From Collimonas sp. OK412 (GTDB taxonomy: Bacteria; Pseudomonadota; Gammaproteobacteria; Burkholderiales; Burkholderiaceae_D): a stretch of DNA of 64,000 bases. Numbering within the stretch: position 1 is the stretch's first letter; each line of letters begins with the position of its first letter. The position numbers and the translations under genes were made by a program. The DNA lies in NCBI RefSeq assembly GCF_900112135.1, contig NZ_FOLC01000004.1, positions 232,899 to 296,898 of the forward strand. Reading direction: 5' to 3'. Positions 37,200-45,484 of this stretch are shown here, in pieces. Below the pieces are notes generated by a model that had not been told where the DNA came from, searched no databases, and was given only the letters and a program-made list of their open reading frames with translations.

Positions 37200-37475
37200 A
37201 TGACGACAGATCTGGCCGGTGGTTGGAGTCATTTTGACTATGAAATAACCGCCGCTGCACGGGCAGTATTCAAGGAAGCGCTGGAAGGCTTTACCGGCGT
37301 GGCTTACACGCCATCCGCGTTTGCCACGCAAGTGGTAGCGGGCACCAATTACTGCTTCCTGTGCACCGGCACAGTTGTAGTCCCGGGCTCGCCGCAGTTC
37401 CCAGCCTTGTTGTATATCTTCAAGCCGCTTTCCGGCAAAGCCCACATCAGCGAAATTACAAGAATCAAGCCCTGA
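37200..37475 (+). CDS. Cystatin/stefin-like small protein
   Basis: A 91-residue protein with no signal peptide. Three cystatin landmarks line up: a Gly-Gly near the N-terminus (residues 7–8), QVVAGTNY at residues 44–51 (the central QxVxG loop of cystatins), and a later YIFKPLSG segment (about 74–81). In animals and plants this arrangement inhibits papain-type cysteine proteases. The ATG at 37200 is preceded by AAGGGG. The assignment is from motif and length only; inhibition is not shown. Without a signal it would act in the cytoplasm unless released another way. Confidence 0.75.
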   Translation: MTTDLAGGWSHFDYEITAAARAVFKEALEGFTGVAYTPSAFATQVVAGTNYCFLCTGTVVVPGSPQFPALLYIFKPLSGKAHISEITRIKP

Positions 37476-37510
37476 AGGCGCATCGGCCTTAGAGATCAGG
37501 GAGGGACATG

Positions 37511-37550
37511 CAAAACCCCGGCAAGCGCAAGCTGCCGGGGTTTTGTTTTT
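37511..37550 (+). terminator. Terminator after cystatin-like gene
   Basis: CAAAACCCCGGCA / TGCCGGGGTTTTG, a perfect 13-bp stem with a 9-nt loop followed by TTTTT. Confidence 0.9.
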
Positions 37551-37638
37551 GCATATCGCAGGGCGCGCTGATTGGTGTTCTTCTACGGCGCACTTCCCGG
37601 AATTGGTAACGCTAACGGCCTGGCGTTGACTCTCCCGC

Positions 37639-38856
37639 TTATTCAGTCTTTTTGGTACGCGCGATCGATCCGCTGCTTGCATCTTCCCGGTAGGCATAAG
37701 CCACCTTGCCATTGCGGATTTCCCCCATGACGATCATGTTGAGGGCAATCGCTTCATGGTCAGTCGCCGAGAACGGCTTGAAGTAGCGCGAGACGATGGT
37801 CGATGTGGTGTGCACCTGCAGGTTTTCGAGGGCGTCCTTGACCTTGGCGCCGTCCACCGTGTTGGCCTGGAATATCGCCAGCGTGATCAGGCGCAGCGCG
37901 TCGTAGGTCTGGGCGGCGGCCACGGCGGACGGAATGCGGTTGGTCTTGTTGACGTTGCGATAGGTCAGCGAGAACTGGTTGCTGACCGAGCTCAATTCGT
38001 TTTCGATGAAAGTCACAGAACTGCGTACGCCTTCCGCGCTCTGGCCGGCCTTGTCGATGAAGGTTTGCTGCGACATGCCCCACGGTCCGACTATCGGCAG
38101 CCGCAGTTTCAGCTTGTCCGCGCTCTTCACCACCATCGCACCCTCTGGGGCGAGGCAGTACATCACGATGGCCTGGGCGCCATTGTCGCGGGCGTGCTGC
38201 AGCTGCGCCGTCATGTCCTGGTCGCCGACCTTGAATCCCTCCACCAGCACCGGCTTGATCTTGCGCCGGTCCAGCTCCGCCAGCATGCTTTGCTTGCCGA
38301 ACTGACCGTAGGGGCTTTCGTCGTGCAGCACGGCGATCTTGTCGATCTTGCGGCGGTCGATGACGTCGTTGAGAATCACGATAGGCTGCAGCGCGTCGCT
38401 GGCGGAAGTGCGGAAGATGTAGCTGACCGGGTAGGCCGGCGGCATGAAGGACTTGGTGATGGTGGCGCCGGTAGCGCCGGTGACGATCAGCGGGATCTTG
38501 GCTTCCTGGAACAGTTTCGCCGCCGGCAGGGCGACGCCGGTATTGCCGAAGCCGACCACGGCCACCACGCCATCCTTCTCGATCATTTCCTTGGCCATGG
38601 CCGCACCGACTTCCGGCTTGGCGCGGTCGTCGCGCTCGACCAGTTCGATCTTGCGGCCAAGCACGCCGCCGACCTGGTTGATGTCAGCCAGGAACACCCT
38701 GGCGCCGCCTATCATGCTCTGCCCCATGTCTTCCGAGGGGCCGGTGATCGGGCCGATGACGCCGATCTTGATGGGCGGCAGTTCGGCTTGTGCGCTTGCG
38801 CTGAATCCTGATGCTGCCAGACAAAAAATGAAACCGTACGTGCTGCGTTTTTGCAT
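37639..38856 (-). CDS. Branched-chain-amino-acid-type ABC binding protein
   Basis: A 405-residue periplasmic binding protein (LivK/peripla_BP_6 type). The signal peptide ends at SASAQAE, and the mature chain begins PPIKIGVIGPITGPSEDMGQ. AGGAG lies six bases before the ATG at 38856, so I prefer this to the ATG two codons earlier. No permease or ATPase genes adjoin it, so it is an orphan in this window. The ligand could be an amino acid, amide or aromatic acid. Confidence 0.88.
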   Translation of the reverse strand: MQKRSTYGFIFCLAASGFSASAQAELPPIKIGVIGPITGPSEDMGQSMIGGARVFLADINQVGGVLGRKIELVERDDRAKPEVGAAMAKEMIEKDGVVAVVGFGNTGVALPAAKLFQEAKIPLIVTGATGATITKSFMPPAYPVSYIFRTSASDALQPIVILNDVIDRRKIDKIAVLHDESPYGQFGKQSMLAELDRRKIKPVLVEGFKVGDQDMTAQLQHARDNGAQAIVMYCLAPEGAMVVKSADKLKLRLPIVGPWGMSQQTFIDKAGQSAEGVRSSVTFIENELSSVSNQFSLTYRNVNKTNRIPSAVAAAQTYDALRLITLAIFQANTVDGAKVKDALENLQVHTTSTIVSRYFKPFSATDHEAIALNMIVMGEIRNGKVAYAYREDASSGSIARTKKTE

Positions 38857-39079
38857 CGCCATCTCCTAGATTTAATTGCCGTTATTAGTTTCTTTTTGGA
38901 AATATACAGCAGAGCGATGAAAAACAAGGGGTTTTCAAACCTTCCAATCGAAATATAAGGTTGTCGTTTTAAACTGACCGGGTCCTGTTCTCAACAAAGG
39001 GCCAGCCGGATATCAGGCTGATGGCGCGTCGCGCCGGCGCGGCCGTATCGAGCAGGATGTTGCTAATTTAAAATTAAAT

Positions 39080-39262
39080 AAATTTCCAATGCATTTCTCC
39101 TTGGAAATTTTAAGAAATCAGAGCGACTCCCGGAAAAAGCCTGTCGGCAAGTGTGGCAAAATTCCCAAAAAGTCAGATTTATTTCTGCGTAGAAATAATT
39201 GTTATTCTGACTGGTGATACAATTGTTTGCAATCTTGCATGCTTATATGGTTGTAAGATTGC
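39080..39262. promoter_or_regulatory. Three inverted repeats upstream of hcp
   Basis: (1) AAATTTCCAA (39080–39089) / TTGGAAATTT (39101–39110). (2) AGTCAGA (39171–39177) / TCTGACT (39206–39212), enclosing TTATTTCT (39179–39186) / AGAAATAA (39191–39198). (3) GCAATCTT (39229–39236) / AAGATTGC (39255–39262). All arms are perfect. They lie in the 594-bp AT-rich gap between the binding-protein gene and hcp, and I see no gene in the gap. Confidence 0.6.
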
Positions 39263-39450
39263 TGCACGGAATGCGTTCAACAGGTTTTCTCATGCCGCCG
39301 TTCGTAGCGCGAGGACGTCTCAGGGCCCGTCGCGCTGTGTCGTTTCTCTATCGACATACTTCCAGTTTCACGAACTTTCAGTTTCAATCCGCTTGCTTGC
39401 GGAACAACCAGCGTTATCCAAGTTTTACTTAATTCATAAGGGGTATCACC

Positions 39451-39942
39451 ATGGCAATAGACGTTTATCTGCAAATCGACGGCATCAAGGGCGAGTCCAC
39501 GGACAGCGCGCACAAAGACTGGATCGAATGCAAATCGGTACAGTGGGAAGTGCTGCAGCCGAAGTCGGCGACTGCATCCACCGGCGGCGGCCATACAGCC
39601 GAGCGTTGCGAGCACAAGGACATCGTGCTGACCAAGATCGCCGACCTGGCGACACCGCTGCTGCTGCAAAACTGCTCGTCGGGCAAGACCATTCCAAAGG
39701 CCAAGTTCGAATTCCTGCGCGCTGACGGCAAGGGCGACCGCATCAAGTACTTCGAAATCGAGCTGGTCAACCTGCTGATTTCGGATGTCACGCCATCGGT
39801 CCAGGAAGGCGATGTGCTGAGCGAGACTGTCAGCCTGAAATACTCCCAGGTCAAATGGAAGTACACACAGCAAAAAATCGGCGGCGGTTCGGGCGGCAAC
39901 ACTTCCGGCGGCTGGGATCTGTCGACCAACAAGGTCGTCTGA
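39451..39942 (+). CDS. hcp: Hcp-family type VI secretion protein
   Basis: A 163-residue Hcp1-type protein. Hcp hexamers stack to form the inner tube of the type VI secretion system and are themselves exported. The start MAIDVYLQIDGIKGESTD and the segment HKDIVLTKIADLATPLL are characteristic, and the C-terminus ends in GGWDLSTNKVV after a Gly/Ser stretch. AAGGGG lies upstream of the ATG. It has its own terminator and no other secretion genes are in the window, so it is an orphan copy. Confidence 0.93.
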   Translation: MAIDVYLQIDGIKGESTDSAHKDWIECKSVQWEVLQPKSATASTGGGHTAERCEHKDIVLTKIADLATPLLLQNCSSGKTIPKAKFEFLRADGKGDRIKYFEIELVNLLISDVTPSVQEGDVLSETVSLKYSQVKWKYTQQKIGGGSGGNTSGGWDLSTNKVV

Positions 39943-39956
39943 TTTTCATGCACCGA

Positions 39957-39991
39957 TAAAAAAAACCGCAGCATGCTGCGGTTTTTTTTCG
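39957..39991 (+). terminator. Terminator after hcp
   Basis: AAAAACCGCAGC / GCTGCGGTTTTT with an AT centre, followed by a long T-run. Confidence 0.92.
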
Positions 39992-40005
39992 TTTACACCG
40001 GCAGG

Positions 40006-40500
40006 TCATGCATGCCGCCAGGCCGCGATGATGAACAGTGCAGCGGCAGCCAGGCAGCATATGGTCCGGACATGGTTCCAGCAGGTCCAGGTGCTGAGAT
40101 AATTCTGCCAGACCTGGGACGACTCGGGCCTGACCGGATCTACGACGGCCAAGGCGTTATTGAGCGGCACGTTGAATCCCATCGTGACCAGGAATCCGCC
40201 GATCAGGTAGAACAGGCTGCCCGCCAGGAACCAGCCGGCATACGGCTGCTGCCAGCGCAGAACGGCAAACACGATCAGGACCGCGCAAAGCAGGGCAGTG
40301 CCAAGGAACAGGAGCAGGAACAGCGGGTTAAGCACAGTGATATTGACGGACTGCATTGCCGCAATTCCACTGGCAGGCGAGATGCGCGACAGGGCGTTCA
40401 TCACAAAATTGGAAAACGCGAAGAACAGCCCGCCCAGCAGTCCGCACGCGAGCGCGGCATATAGCGAGATGGGGAACAACAGGTTTTCAATGAAAGTCAT
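40006..40500 (-). CDS. DUF1772 membrane protein
   Basis: A 164-residue protein with four hydrophobic segments (about residues 5–28, 50–72, 80–100 and 135–155). The pattern fits DUF1772, a family that includes anthrone-oxygenase-like proteins. I start it at the ATG at 40500, where the membrane protein begins MTFIENLLFPISLYAAL, with GGAG about ten bases upstream. It is convergent with hcp and stands alone. The biochemical role is unknown. Confidence 0.8.
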   Translation of the reverse strand: MTFIENLLFPISLYAALACGLLGGLFFAFSNFVMNALSRISPASGIAAMQSVNITVLNPLFLLLFLGTALLCAVLIVFAVLRWQQPYAGWFLAGSLFYLIGGFLVTMGFNVPLNNALAVVDPVRPESSQVWQNYLSTWTCWNHVRTICCLAAAALFIIAAWRHA

Positions 40501-40659
40501 GTGAAGTGCTCCGTTGAGATAAAACCGTTGATAGTCACCCGCGCACGTGCAGGCGCCAGGCCGCACTCCATCACTCTAGATACGATATGTCAATAAATAC
40601 AGGGCGGCTCTCGAGTACCGGCCGCTGCCGCGCCGGCATTGGCGCCAGGTCTCTTTTTG

Positions 40660-40689
40660 TTGATCAGAGGCCGTTTTCTCATGTACCAT
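40660..40689 (+). promoter_or_regulatory. Candidate promoter of the structured leader/sRNA
   Basis: TTGATC at 40660–40665 and TACCAT at 40684–40689 with an 18-bp spacer. Transcription would begin near 40696, just at the first stem of the structured RNA described next. Confidence 0.35.
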
Positions 40690-40690
40690 G

Positions 40691-40790
40691 CTGGTCCGTT
40701 TGCGCTTTGGCGCAAGCTTGCCATCAGGGGCGAGGCCCTGCCGCCGGCACCAGGTTTTCTAAAGCCTTCAGCAATGAGGGCTTTTTTATT
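40691..40790 (+). ncRNA. Structured leader or small RNA ending in a terminator, upstream of symporter gene
   Basis: CTGGT (40691–40695) can pair with ACCAG (40749–40753), closing a junction that contains two perfect hairpins. These are TTGCGC/GCGCAA (40700–40715) and CAGGG/CCCTG (40725–40740). Seven bases later comes a 10-bp stem with a GCAA tetraloop (40761–40784), running into TTTTATTTTT. No plus-strand protein gene precedes it. It is either a small RNA or a riboswitch-like attenuator for the symporter gene 134 bp downstream. I do not recognise it as a known class. Confidence 0.5.
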
Positions 40791-40923
40791 TTTCCAGCAG
40801 AACGTTGATATTTTCGCAAAATCTGTTCATTGCGTTAATGCCGATCTCTCTCCGCGACGCCAGTGCGGGTCGACAGTTTTTGTATTTTTTGTATTTTTGT
40901 ATGTCTAACGGCCGGATACGTAA

Positions 40924-42192
40924 ATGAAAAAAATTAAAGCAACGACTTGGATCATGGTCGGCATGGTCCTCGGGATCGTGGTCGGCTATATTTGCCACAA
41001 CCTGGCGCCGGACGAAGCGGCGGCAAAGGAAATCGCCGGCTACTTCTCCATCATCACCGATGTATTCCTGCGCCTGATCAAGATGATCATCGCGCCGCTG
41101 GTGTTCGGCACTTTGGTGTCGGGTATTGCCGGCATGAAGGACAGCAGCTCGGTGGGCCGCATCGGCGTGCGCGCCTTGGGCTGGTTCGTGATCGCCTCCT
41201 TGCTGTCGCTGGCGCTGGGCATGCTGTTTGTCAACGTGCTGCAGGTCGGCCATGCGCTCAACCTGCCGCTGCCCGCGGTAGGAGCCGACACCAAGCTCAA
41301 TACCAGCGGCTTCAACCTGAAAGATTTTGTTTCGCACGTGTTCCCGAGCAGCTTCGTCGACGCCATGGCGAAGAATGAAATCCTGCAGATCCTGGTGTTC
41401 TCGCTGTTTTTCGGGTTTGGCCTGGCTTCGGTCAAGGGCGAGGCCGGCAAGGCCGTGACCAACGCCGTCGACGGGCTGGTGCACGTCATGCTGAAAGTGA
41501 CCGATTACGTGATGCGCTTTGCGCCGCTCGGCGTGTTCGCCGCCATCGCCGCCGTCATCACGGTGCAGGGTTTCGGCGTGCTGACAACCTACGCCAAGTT
41601 CCTCGGCGGTTTCTATGCCGGGCTGGCGACCTTGTGGGCATTGCTGATCGCGATCGGCTACATCTTCCTGCGCGGTTCGATCTTCACCTTGCTGCGTTTG
41701 CTGAAAGAGCCGATCATGCTGGCGTTTTCCACTGCCAGCAGCGAGGCGGCTTATCCGAAGACCATGGAGCAGCTGGAAAATTTCGGCGTGAACAACAAGA
41801 TCACCGGTTTCGTGCTGCCGCTTGGTTACTCCTTCAACCTTGACGGCTCGATGATGTACCAGGCGTTCGCCGCCCTGTTCGTGGCGCAGGCTTACAACAT
41901 TGAAATGTCGTTCGCCCAGCAGCTGACCATGCTGCTGGTGCTGATGGTGAGCAGCAAGGGCATGGCCGGCGTGCCGCGCGGTTCACTGGTGGTGGTGGCC
42001 GCCATCCTGCCGATGTTCCATCTGCCGGAAGCCGGCATCCTGCTGATCATCGGCATCGACCAGTTCCTCGACATGGGCCGCACCGCGACCAACGTGGTCG
42101 GTAACGGCATCGCCACCTCGGTCATTGCGAAGTGGGAAGGCGAGCTGGACGAAGACGCCGGCCGCCGGGCGCTGGAAAATAGCCGGGCCTGA
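40924..42192 (+). CDS. Dicarboxylate/amino acid:cation symporter (DAACS family)
   Basis: A 422-residue inner-membrane symporter of the GltP/DctA type. Conserved pieces include FLRLIKMIIAPLVFGTLVSG near residue 50, the TASSEAAYPKTME substrate-loop region near 265–280, and LPLGYSFNLDGSMMY near 295–310. The ligand (glutamate/aspartate, or C4-dicarboxylates) is not fixed by sequence. Three TTTTTGTAT-like repeats (about 40877–40903) and a weak ribosome site precede the ATG. A long hairpin follows the stop. Confidence 0.9.
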   Translation: MKKIKATTWIMVGMVLGIVVGYICHNLAPDEAAAKEIAGYFSIITDVFLRLIKMIIAPLVFGTLVSGIAGMKDSSSVGRIGVRALGWFVIASLLSLALGMLFVNVLQVGHALNLPLPAVGADTKLNTSGFNLKDFVSHVFPSSFVDAMAKNEILQILVFSLFFGFGLASVKGEAGKAVTNAVDGLVHVMLKVTDYVMRFAPLGVFAAIAAVITVQGFGVLTTYAKFLGGFYAGLATLWALLIAIGYIFLRGSIFTLLRLLKEPIMLAFSTASSEAAYPKTMEQLENFGVNNKITGFVLPLGYSFNLDGSMMYQAFAALFVAQAYNIEMSFAQQLTMLLVLMVSSKGMAGVPRGSLVVVAAILPMFHLPEAGILLIIGIDQFLDMGRTATNVVGNGIATSVIAKWEGELDEDAGRRALENSRA

Positions 42193-42217
42193 CCGGCAAG
42201 ACGTGAAACGAAGCATT

Positions 42218-42250
42218 TGAGAAACAGCGCCCGCGAGGCGCTGTTTCTCA
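42218..42250. terminator. Long hairpin after symporter gene
   Basis: TGAGAAACAGCGCC pairs perfectly with GGCGCTGTTTCTCA (14 bp) over a CGCGA loop. The T-tract is weak, so termination may be partial. Confidence 0.65.
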
Positions 42251-42412
42251 TTCTGGAGTATCCCAATTTAACAGCGGTTGATTGATTACTTCACACCGGC
42301 ACATCATGTATATCGCCAGGCAATTCGACGAACCGAGCCTCGAGGTCTGGCACGAACCGAGCCGTGCGCGTCCGCCGGTGCGCCTCGGCCCTGGCAGGCC
42401 GCGGCGCTTTTT

Positions 42413-45346
42413 TTACTTCAAGGTCATTGCAAACACATGCATCAAGGCGCCGTTGTCGGTCTGGTACGGCAAGGTGATGCTCTTGACCGTGCGCTTCTTG
42501 TCGAGCTGCGCATCCCAGTAGAAGACATAGGCTTTGGTGGTGTCGGCATTGCCGTTCTGGTCGACCCGGTGGGCGCTGGTCAGGGCGATCTTGTTGTAGC
42601 TGCCGACCTTGCCGGAACCTCCGCCCAGGGTCCAGTCGTCAAAACGCAAATCGAAGCTGGCCTGGGTGTTGTCGGCATAGGTAACGACCAGCTTGCCGGT
42701 AGGCGCGGCCGAGGCATTGGTCGCACTGCCGAGCAGGGCCAGCGTATCTGCCGCCTGCGGTTTGGCGAACGTGATCACCTGGCCCTGGGTGACCATGTTA
42801 TCCAGGCCTGACTTGCCGTCCGGCCAGGTGAACGAGACGCCGTTGAAACTGAAGCTGGCGCCAGGCGTTGCGCCTGCGGTCGCCAGCGCTTGCGAGGAGT
42901 AGCTCCAGCCGCCCATGTCGTAGGTATAACCCTCCAGGCCGCGCACCGTCTGCTGGCCATCGCTGCCTATGCCGCGGTTGTTCAGCGCATCGGCCAGGGT
43001 GCTGAAGCCGTCGAGGCCGAACGATGGCATCTTGGCCGACGAATCCTTGCCCCATTGCGACTGGCTCGCTGCCAGGGAGAAGTCCAGCGTTGCGCTGTCC
43101 TTCAGGTCCTTCAGCCACAGCCACGGCATGTCGAGCGCCTGGCCGTTCAGCGCCAGGCTCTGGATGTACGGCGAGTTGGCGGCGGCGCCGCTGGCGTTGA
43201 TCACTAGCTTCTTGGCGCCGTCGGCCCAGCGGATCACCACCTTGTCGAACATCGGGCTGCCGATGGTCAGGCCGCTTACCGCCTGGATTTCCGGATACAG
43301 GCCGAGCGCCGCCCACACATACCAGGACGAGACCGCGCCCAGGTCGTCGTTGCCGGGCAAGCCGCCCGGATCGTCGGAGAACACGGTGTTGGCGACATCG
43401 CGCACCACTTTCTGGGTGCGCCATGGGGCGCCGGTCCAGTTGTACAGCCACGGCGTGGCGAAGCTCGGCTCATTGCCCATGTAGAAATTGGGTTTGTTCA
43501 TGCCGGCGTTGAGATCCTGGAAGAAGGCGTCCAGCCGCTTGATGGCGGCGTCGTTGCCGCCGACCAGGCCGAACAGTCCGCGCGCATCGTAGGCTGACAT
43601 CCAGGTGTATTGCTCGGCGTTGCCTTCCACCATGTCGGCATTGGGCTGCGGATTGAGCATCCAGGAACCATTGCGGTAACGCGGCAGCAATTGCTTCTGG
43701 GCCGGGTTGAACTGGTTCTTCCAGTTGGCGGAGCGGCTCAGGAACAGCTGGTAATTCATGTTGTCGCCGAGGGCCTTGGCCAGCTGCGAAGTAGCGAAGT
43801 CGGCGGTGCCGAATTCGAACGTCAGCGAGCCGGCCCACCAGCCGTTGTCCATGCCGGCGTAACCGTGCACCAGGTAGTCGTTCATCCTGTCGGTGCTGTC
43901 CCTGACATGGTCGCCGGTACATTGCACGTCGGCCTTGTTGCCGACCAGGGTCATGTAGTCCAGCGCTTTCCTGGCGTCGAAGCTGGTGGCGCCGAAGGCA
44001 TAACCGCCCATGATGGTCGGCACCCCCGAATCGCCCGGCATGATGCCGGCGTCGACATTGATCGGCGCCCAGCGCGGGATGGCGCCGCACTGGTCGGCGT
44101 CGTTCACCAGCGATTGCATCATGTCGCTGGTTTCCTTGGGAAACAGCATGCTGGTCAAGGGAATCAGGCTGCGGTACACATCCCAGTTGGAATAGTTGAC
44201 GTACTGGGTGCGGCCGGCCGCGACCTGGTGCACCTTCTGGTCGAAGCCGATGTAGTCGCCGGTGACGTCGCTGCTGGTGTTGGGCGACAGCAGCGAGTGG
44301 TAAAGCGCGGTGTAGAACTTGCGCTTTTCGGTATCGCTGCCGCCGCTCACCTGGATCGTATTGAGGCGGGTGTTCCAGGCGTCGGCGGCGGTATCGCGCA
44401 CGGCGTTGAAATCCCAGTTCGGATTTTCCTGTTCCAGGTTCTTGTGCGCATTGTCGCTGCTGACATACGACAGGCCGATCTTCATCAGCACTGCCGGGCT
44501 GGTGCTGGCGTCGAAGCTGACGTTGGCCTTGCCGTTGCTGATGGCGGCGCTGATGTTGCGGTCGAACTTGGCGTAGAAATACAGCGTGTAAGTGCGGGCG
44601 CCGCAAAACTTTCCGCCGACGGTGGAGCCGGACAGCGCGTCCTTGCCTTCAGTCTTGATCACGCCGGTGGTGGCGGCGATGGTGTTGGTGCGGGTGGCGT
44701 CGAACACCAGGTAGGGCGTCTTGTTGGCGCTGGCTATGGCCGATTTTGCAGGGAAGGTAAAGCGGCCGAAGCCGGTCCTGGTAGTAGCGGTCAGTTCAGT
44801 GTTGATGCCGTCGTTGAGGGTCACCTGGTAATAGCCGGGACGCGCCGTTTCATTTTTGTGATCGAAGTTTTCCTTGGCGTTGACGCCGACCGCGCCGGTG
44901 TCGAAGGTCGGCATGACCGGCAGTTCGCCTTCATTGCCGTCGCAGCCGGAGCCGCTCATTTGCGTCAGTGGAAAACCGGTGATGGTTTTTTCCTTGTAGA
45001 TGTAGCCGACCGGATGGTCCTGGCCGCCGTTGCTGGGTGTCATCGGCGTCCATTGCACCATGCCGAAGGGTGTCGTGGCGCCGGGGAAGGTGCCGCCTCG
45101 GGCGCCGGCCGGCACCGGGTCGGTGGCTGGTTTCGATGAATCGGCGGTGCCGACGAATGGATTCACATACCGGGTCAGGTTTTTTTTGCCGGCGGCGTCG
45201 CTGCCTGGCTGCGGCGCTCCCGCAAGGGCAGCGGCTGCTTGCTTGCCGCTGGCGTCTACCGGCGATGAATCGGAGCCGCCGCCGCAGCCAAACAGCAGGC
45301 CAGCGGCAAGACCGATGGTAACGTTTTTCTTCAAGTGCAGATTCAT
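42413..45346 (-). CDS. GH92-family alpha-mannosidase lipoprotein (copy A)
   Basis: A 977-residue outer-membrane-type lipoprotein (lipobox LFGC, Cys21). GH92 enzymes are calcium-dependent exo-alpha-mannosidases, most often alpha-1,2. Visible motifs are GGTFPGATTPFGMVQW in the N-terminal domain, MVEGNAEQYTW near residue 570 with the acidic Glu, YMGNEPSFATPWLYNW, and LPGNDDLGAVSSWYVW near 665 with the paired Asp. About 200 extra residues at the C-terminus form a beta-rich domain, perhaps carbohydrate-binding. GGAGG is 4 bp before the ATG at 45346. It lies downstream of a second GH92 gene. Confidence 0.92.
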   Translation of the reverse strand: MNLHLKKNVTIGLAAGLLFGCGGGSDSSPVDASGKQAAAALAGAPQPGSDAAGKKNLTRYVNPFVGTADSSKPATDPVPAGARGGTFPGATTPFGMVQWTPMTPSNGGQDHPVGYIYKEKTITGFPLTQMSGSGCDGNEGELPVMPTFDTGAVGVNAKENFDHKNETARPGYYQVTLNDGINTELTATTRTGFGRFTFPAKSAIASANKTPYLVFDATRTNTIAATTGVIKTEGKDALSGSTVGGKFCGARTYTLYFYAKFDRNISAAISNGKANVSFDASTSPAVLMKIGLSYVSSDNAHKNLEQENPNWDFNAVRDTAADAWNTRLNTIQVSGGSDTEKRKFYTALYHSLLSPNTSSDVTGDYIGFDQKVHQVAAGRTQYVNYSNWDVYRSLIPLTSMLFPKETSDMMQSLVNDADQCGAIPRWAPINVDAGIMPGDSGVPTIMGGYAFGATSFDARKALDYMTLVGNKADVQCTGDHVRDSTDRMNDYLVHGYAGMDNGWWAGSLTFEFGTADFATSQLAKALGDNMNYQLFLSRSANWKNQFNPAQKQLLPRYRNGSWMLNPQPNADMVEGNAEQYTWMSAYDARGLFGLVGGNDAAIKRLDAFFQDLNAGMNKPNFYMGNEPSFATPWLYNWTGAPWRTQKVVRDVANTVFSDDPGGLPGNDDLGAVSSWYVWAALGLYPEIQAVSGLTIGSPMFDKVVIRWADGAKKLVINASGAAANSPYIQSLALNGQALDMPWLWLKDLKDSATLDFSLAASQSQWGKDSSAKMPSFGLDGFSTLADALNNRGIGSDGQQTVRGLEGYTYDMGGWSYSSQALATAGATPGASFSFNGVSFTWPDGKSGLDNMVTQGQVITFAKPQAADTLALLGSATNASAAPTGKLVVTYADNTQASFDLRFDDWTLGGGSGKVGSYNKIALTSAHRVDQNGNADTTKAYVFYWDAQLDKKRTVKSITLPYQTDNGALMHVFAMTLK

Positions 45347-45445
45347 TGTTCCTCCAATGGTTTTTTTGAAAGTCCAAGTTTCTGGATAGTGCTGGCATGT
45401 TTGAACAAAGGCGCAGGCGCCCGCGCCAGCAGCGGGCGAACGCCG

Positions 45446-45469
45446 GCGGACCGCCTGGGAGCGGTCCGC
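45446..45469. other. Hairpin between the two GH92 genes
   Basis: GCGGACCGC (45446–45454) pairs perfectly with GCGGTCCGC (45461–45469). No T-run follows on the minus strand. It may differentially stabilise the operon message. Confidence 0.55.
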
Positions 45470-45484
45470 GCTGTTCAATGTGGA

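Noticed and set aside
39451..39942. Possible type VI secretion locus
   Set aside because: Only hcp is present; no sheath, baseplate, VgrG or membrane-complex genes occur in the window.
42328..42363. Direct repeat ACGAACCGAGCC at 42328 and 42352
   Set aside because: Two copies 24 bp apart in a short gap after a terminator; no dyad symmetry or promoter nearby, so I do not assign a function.
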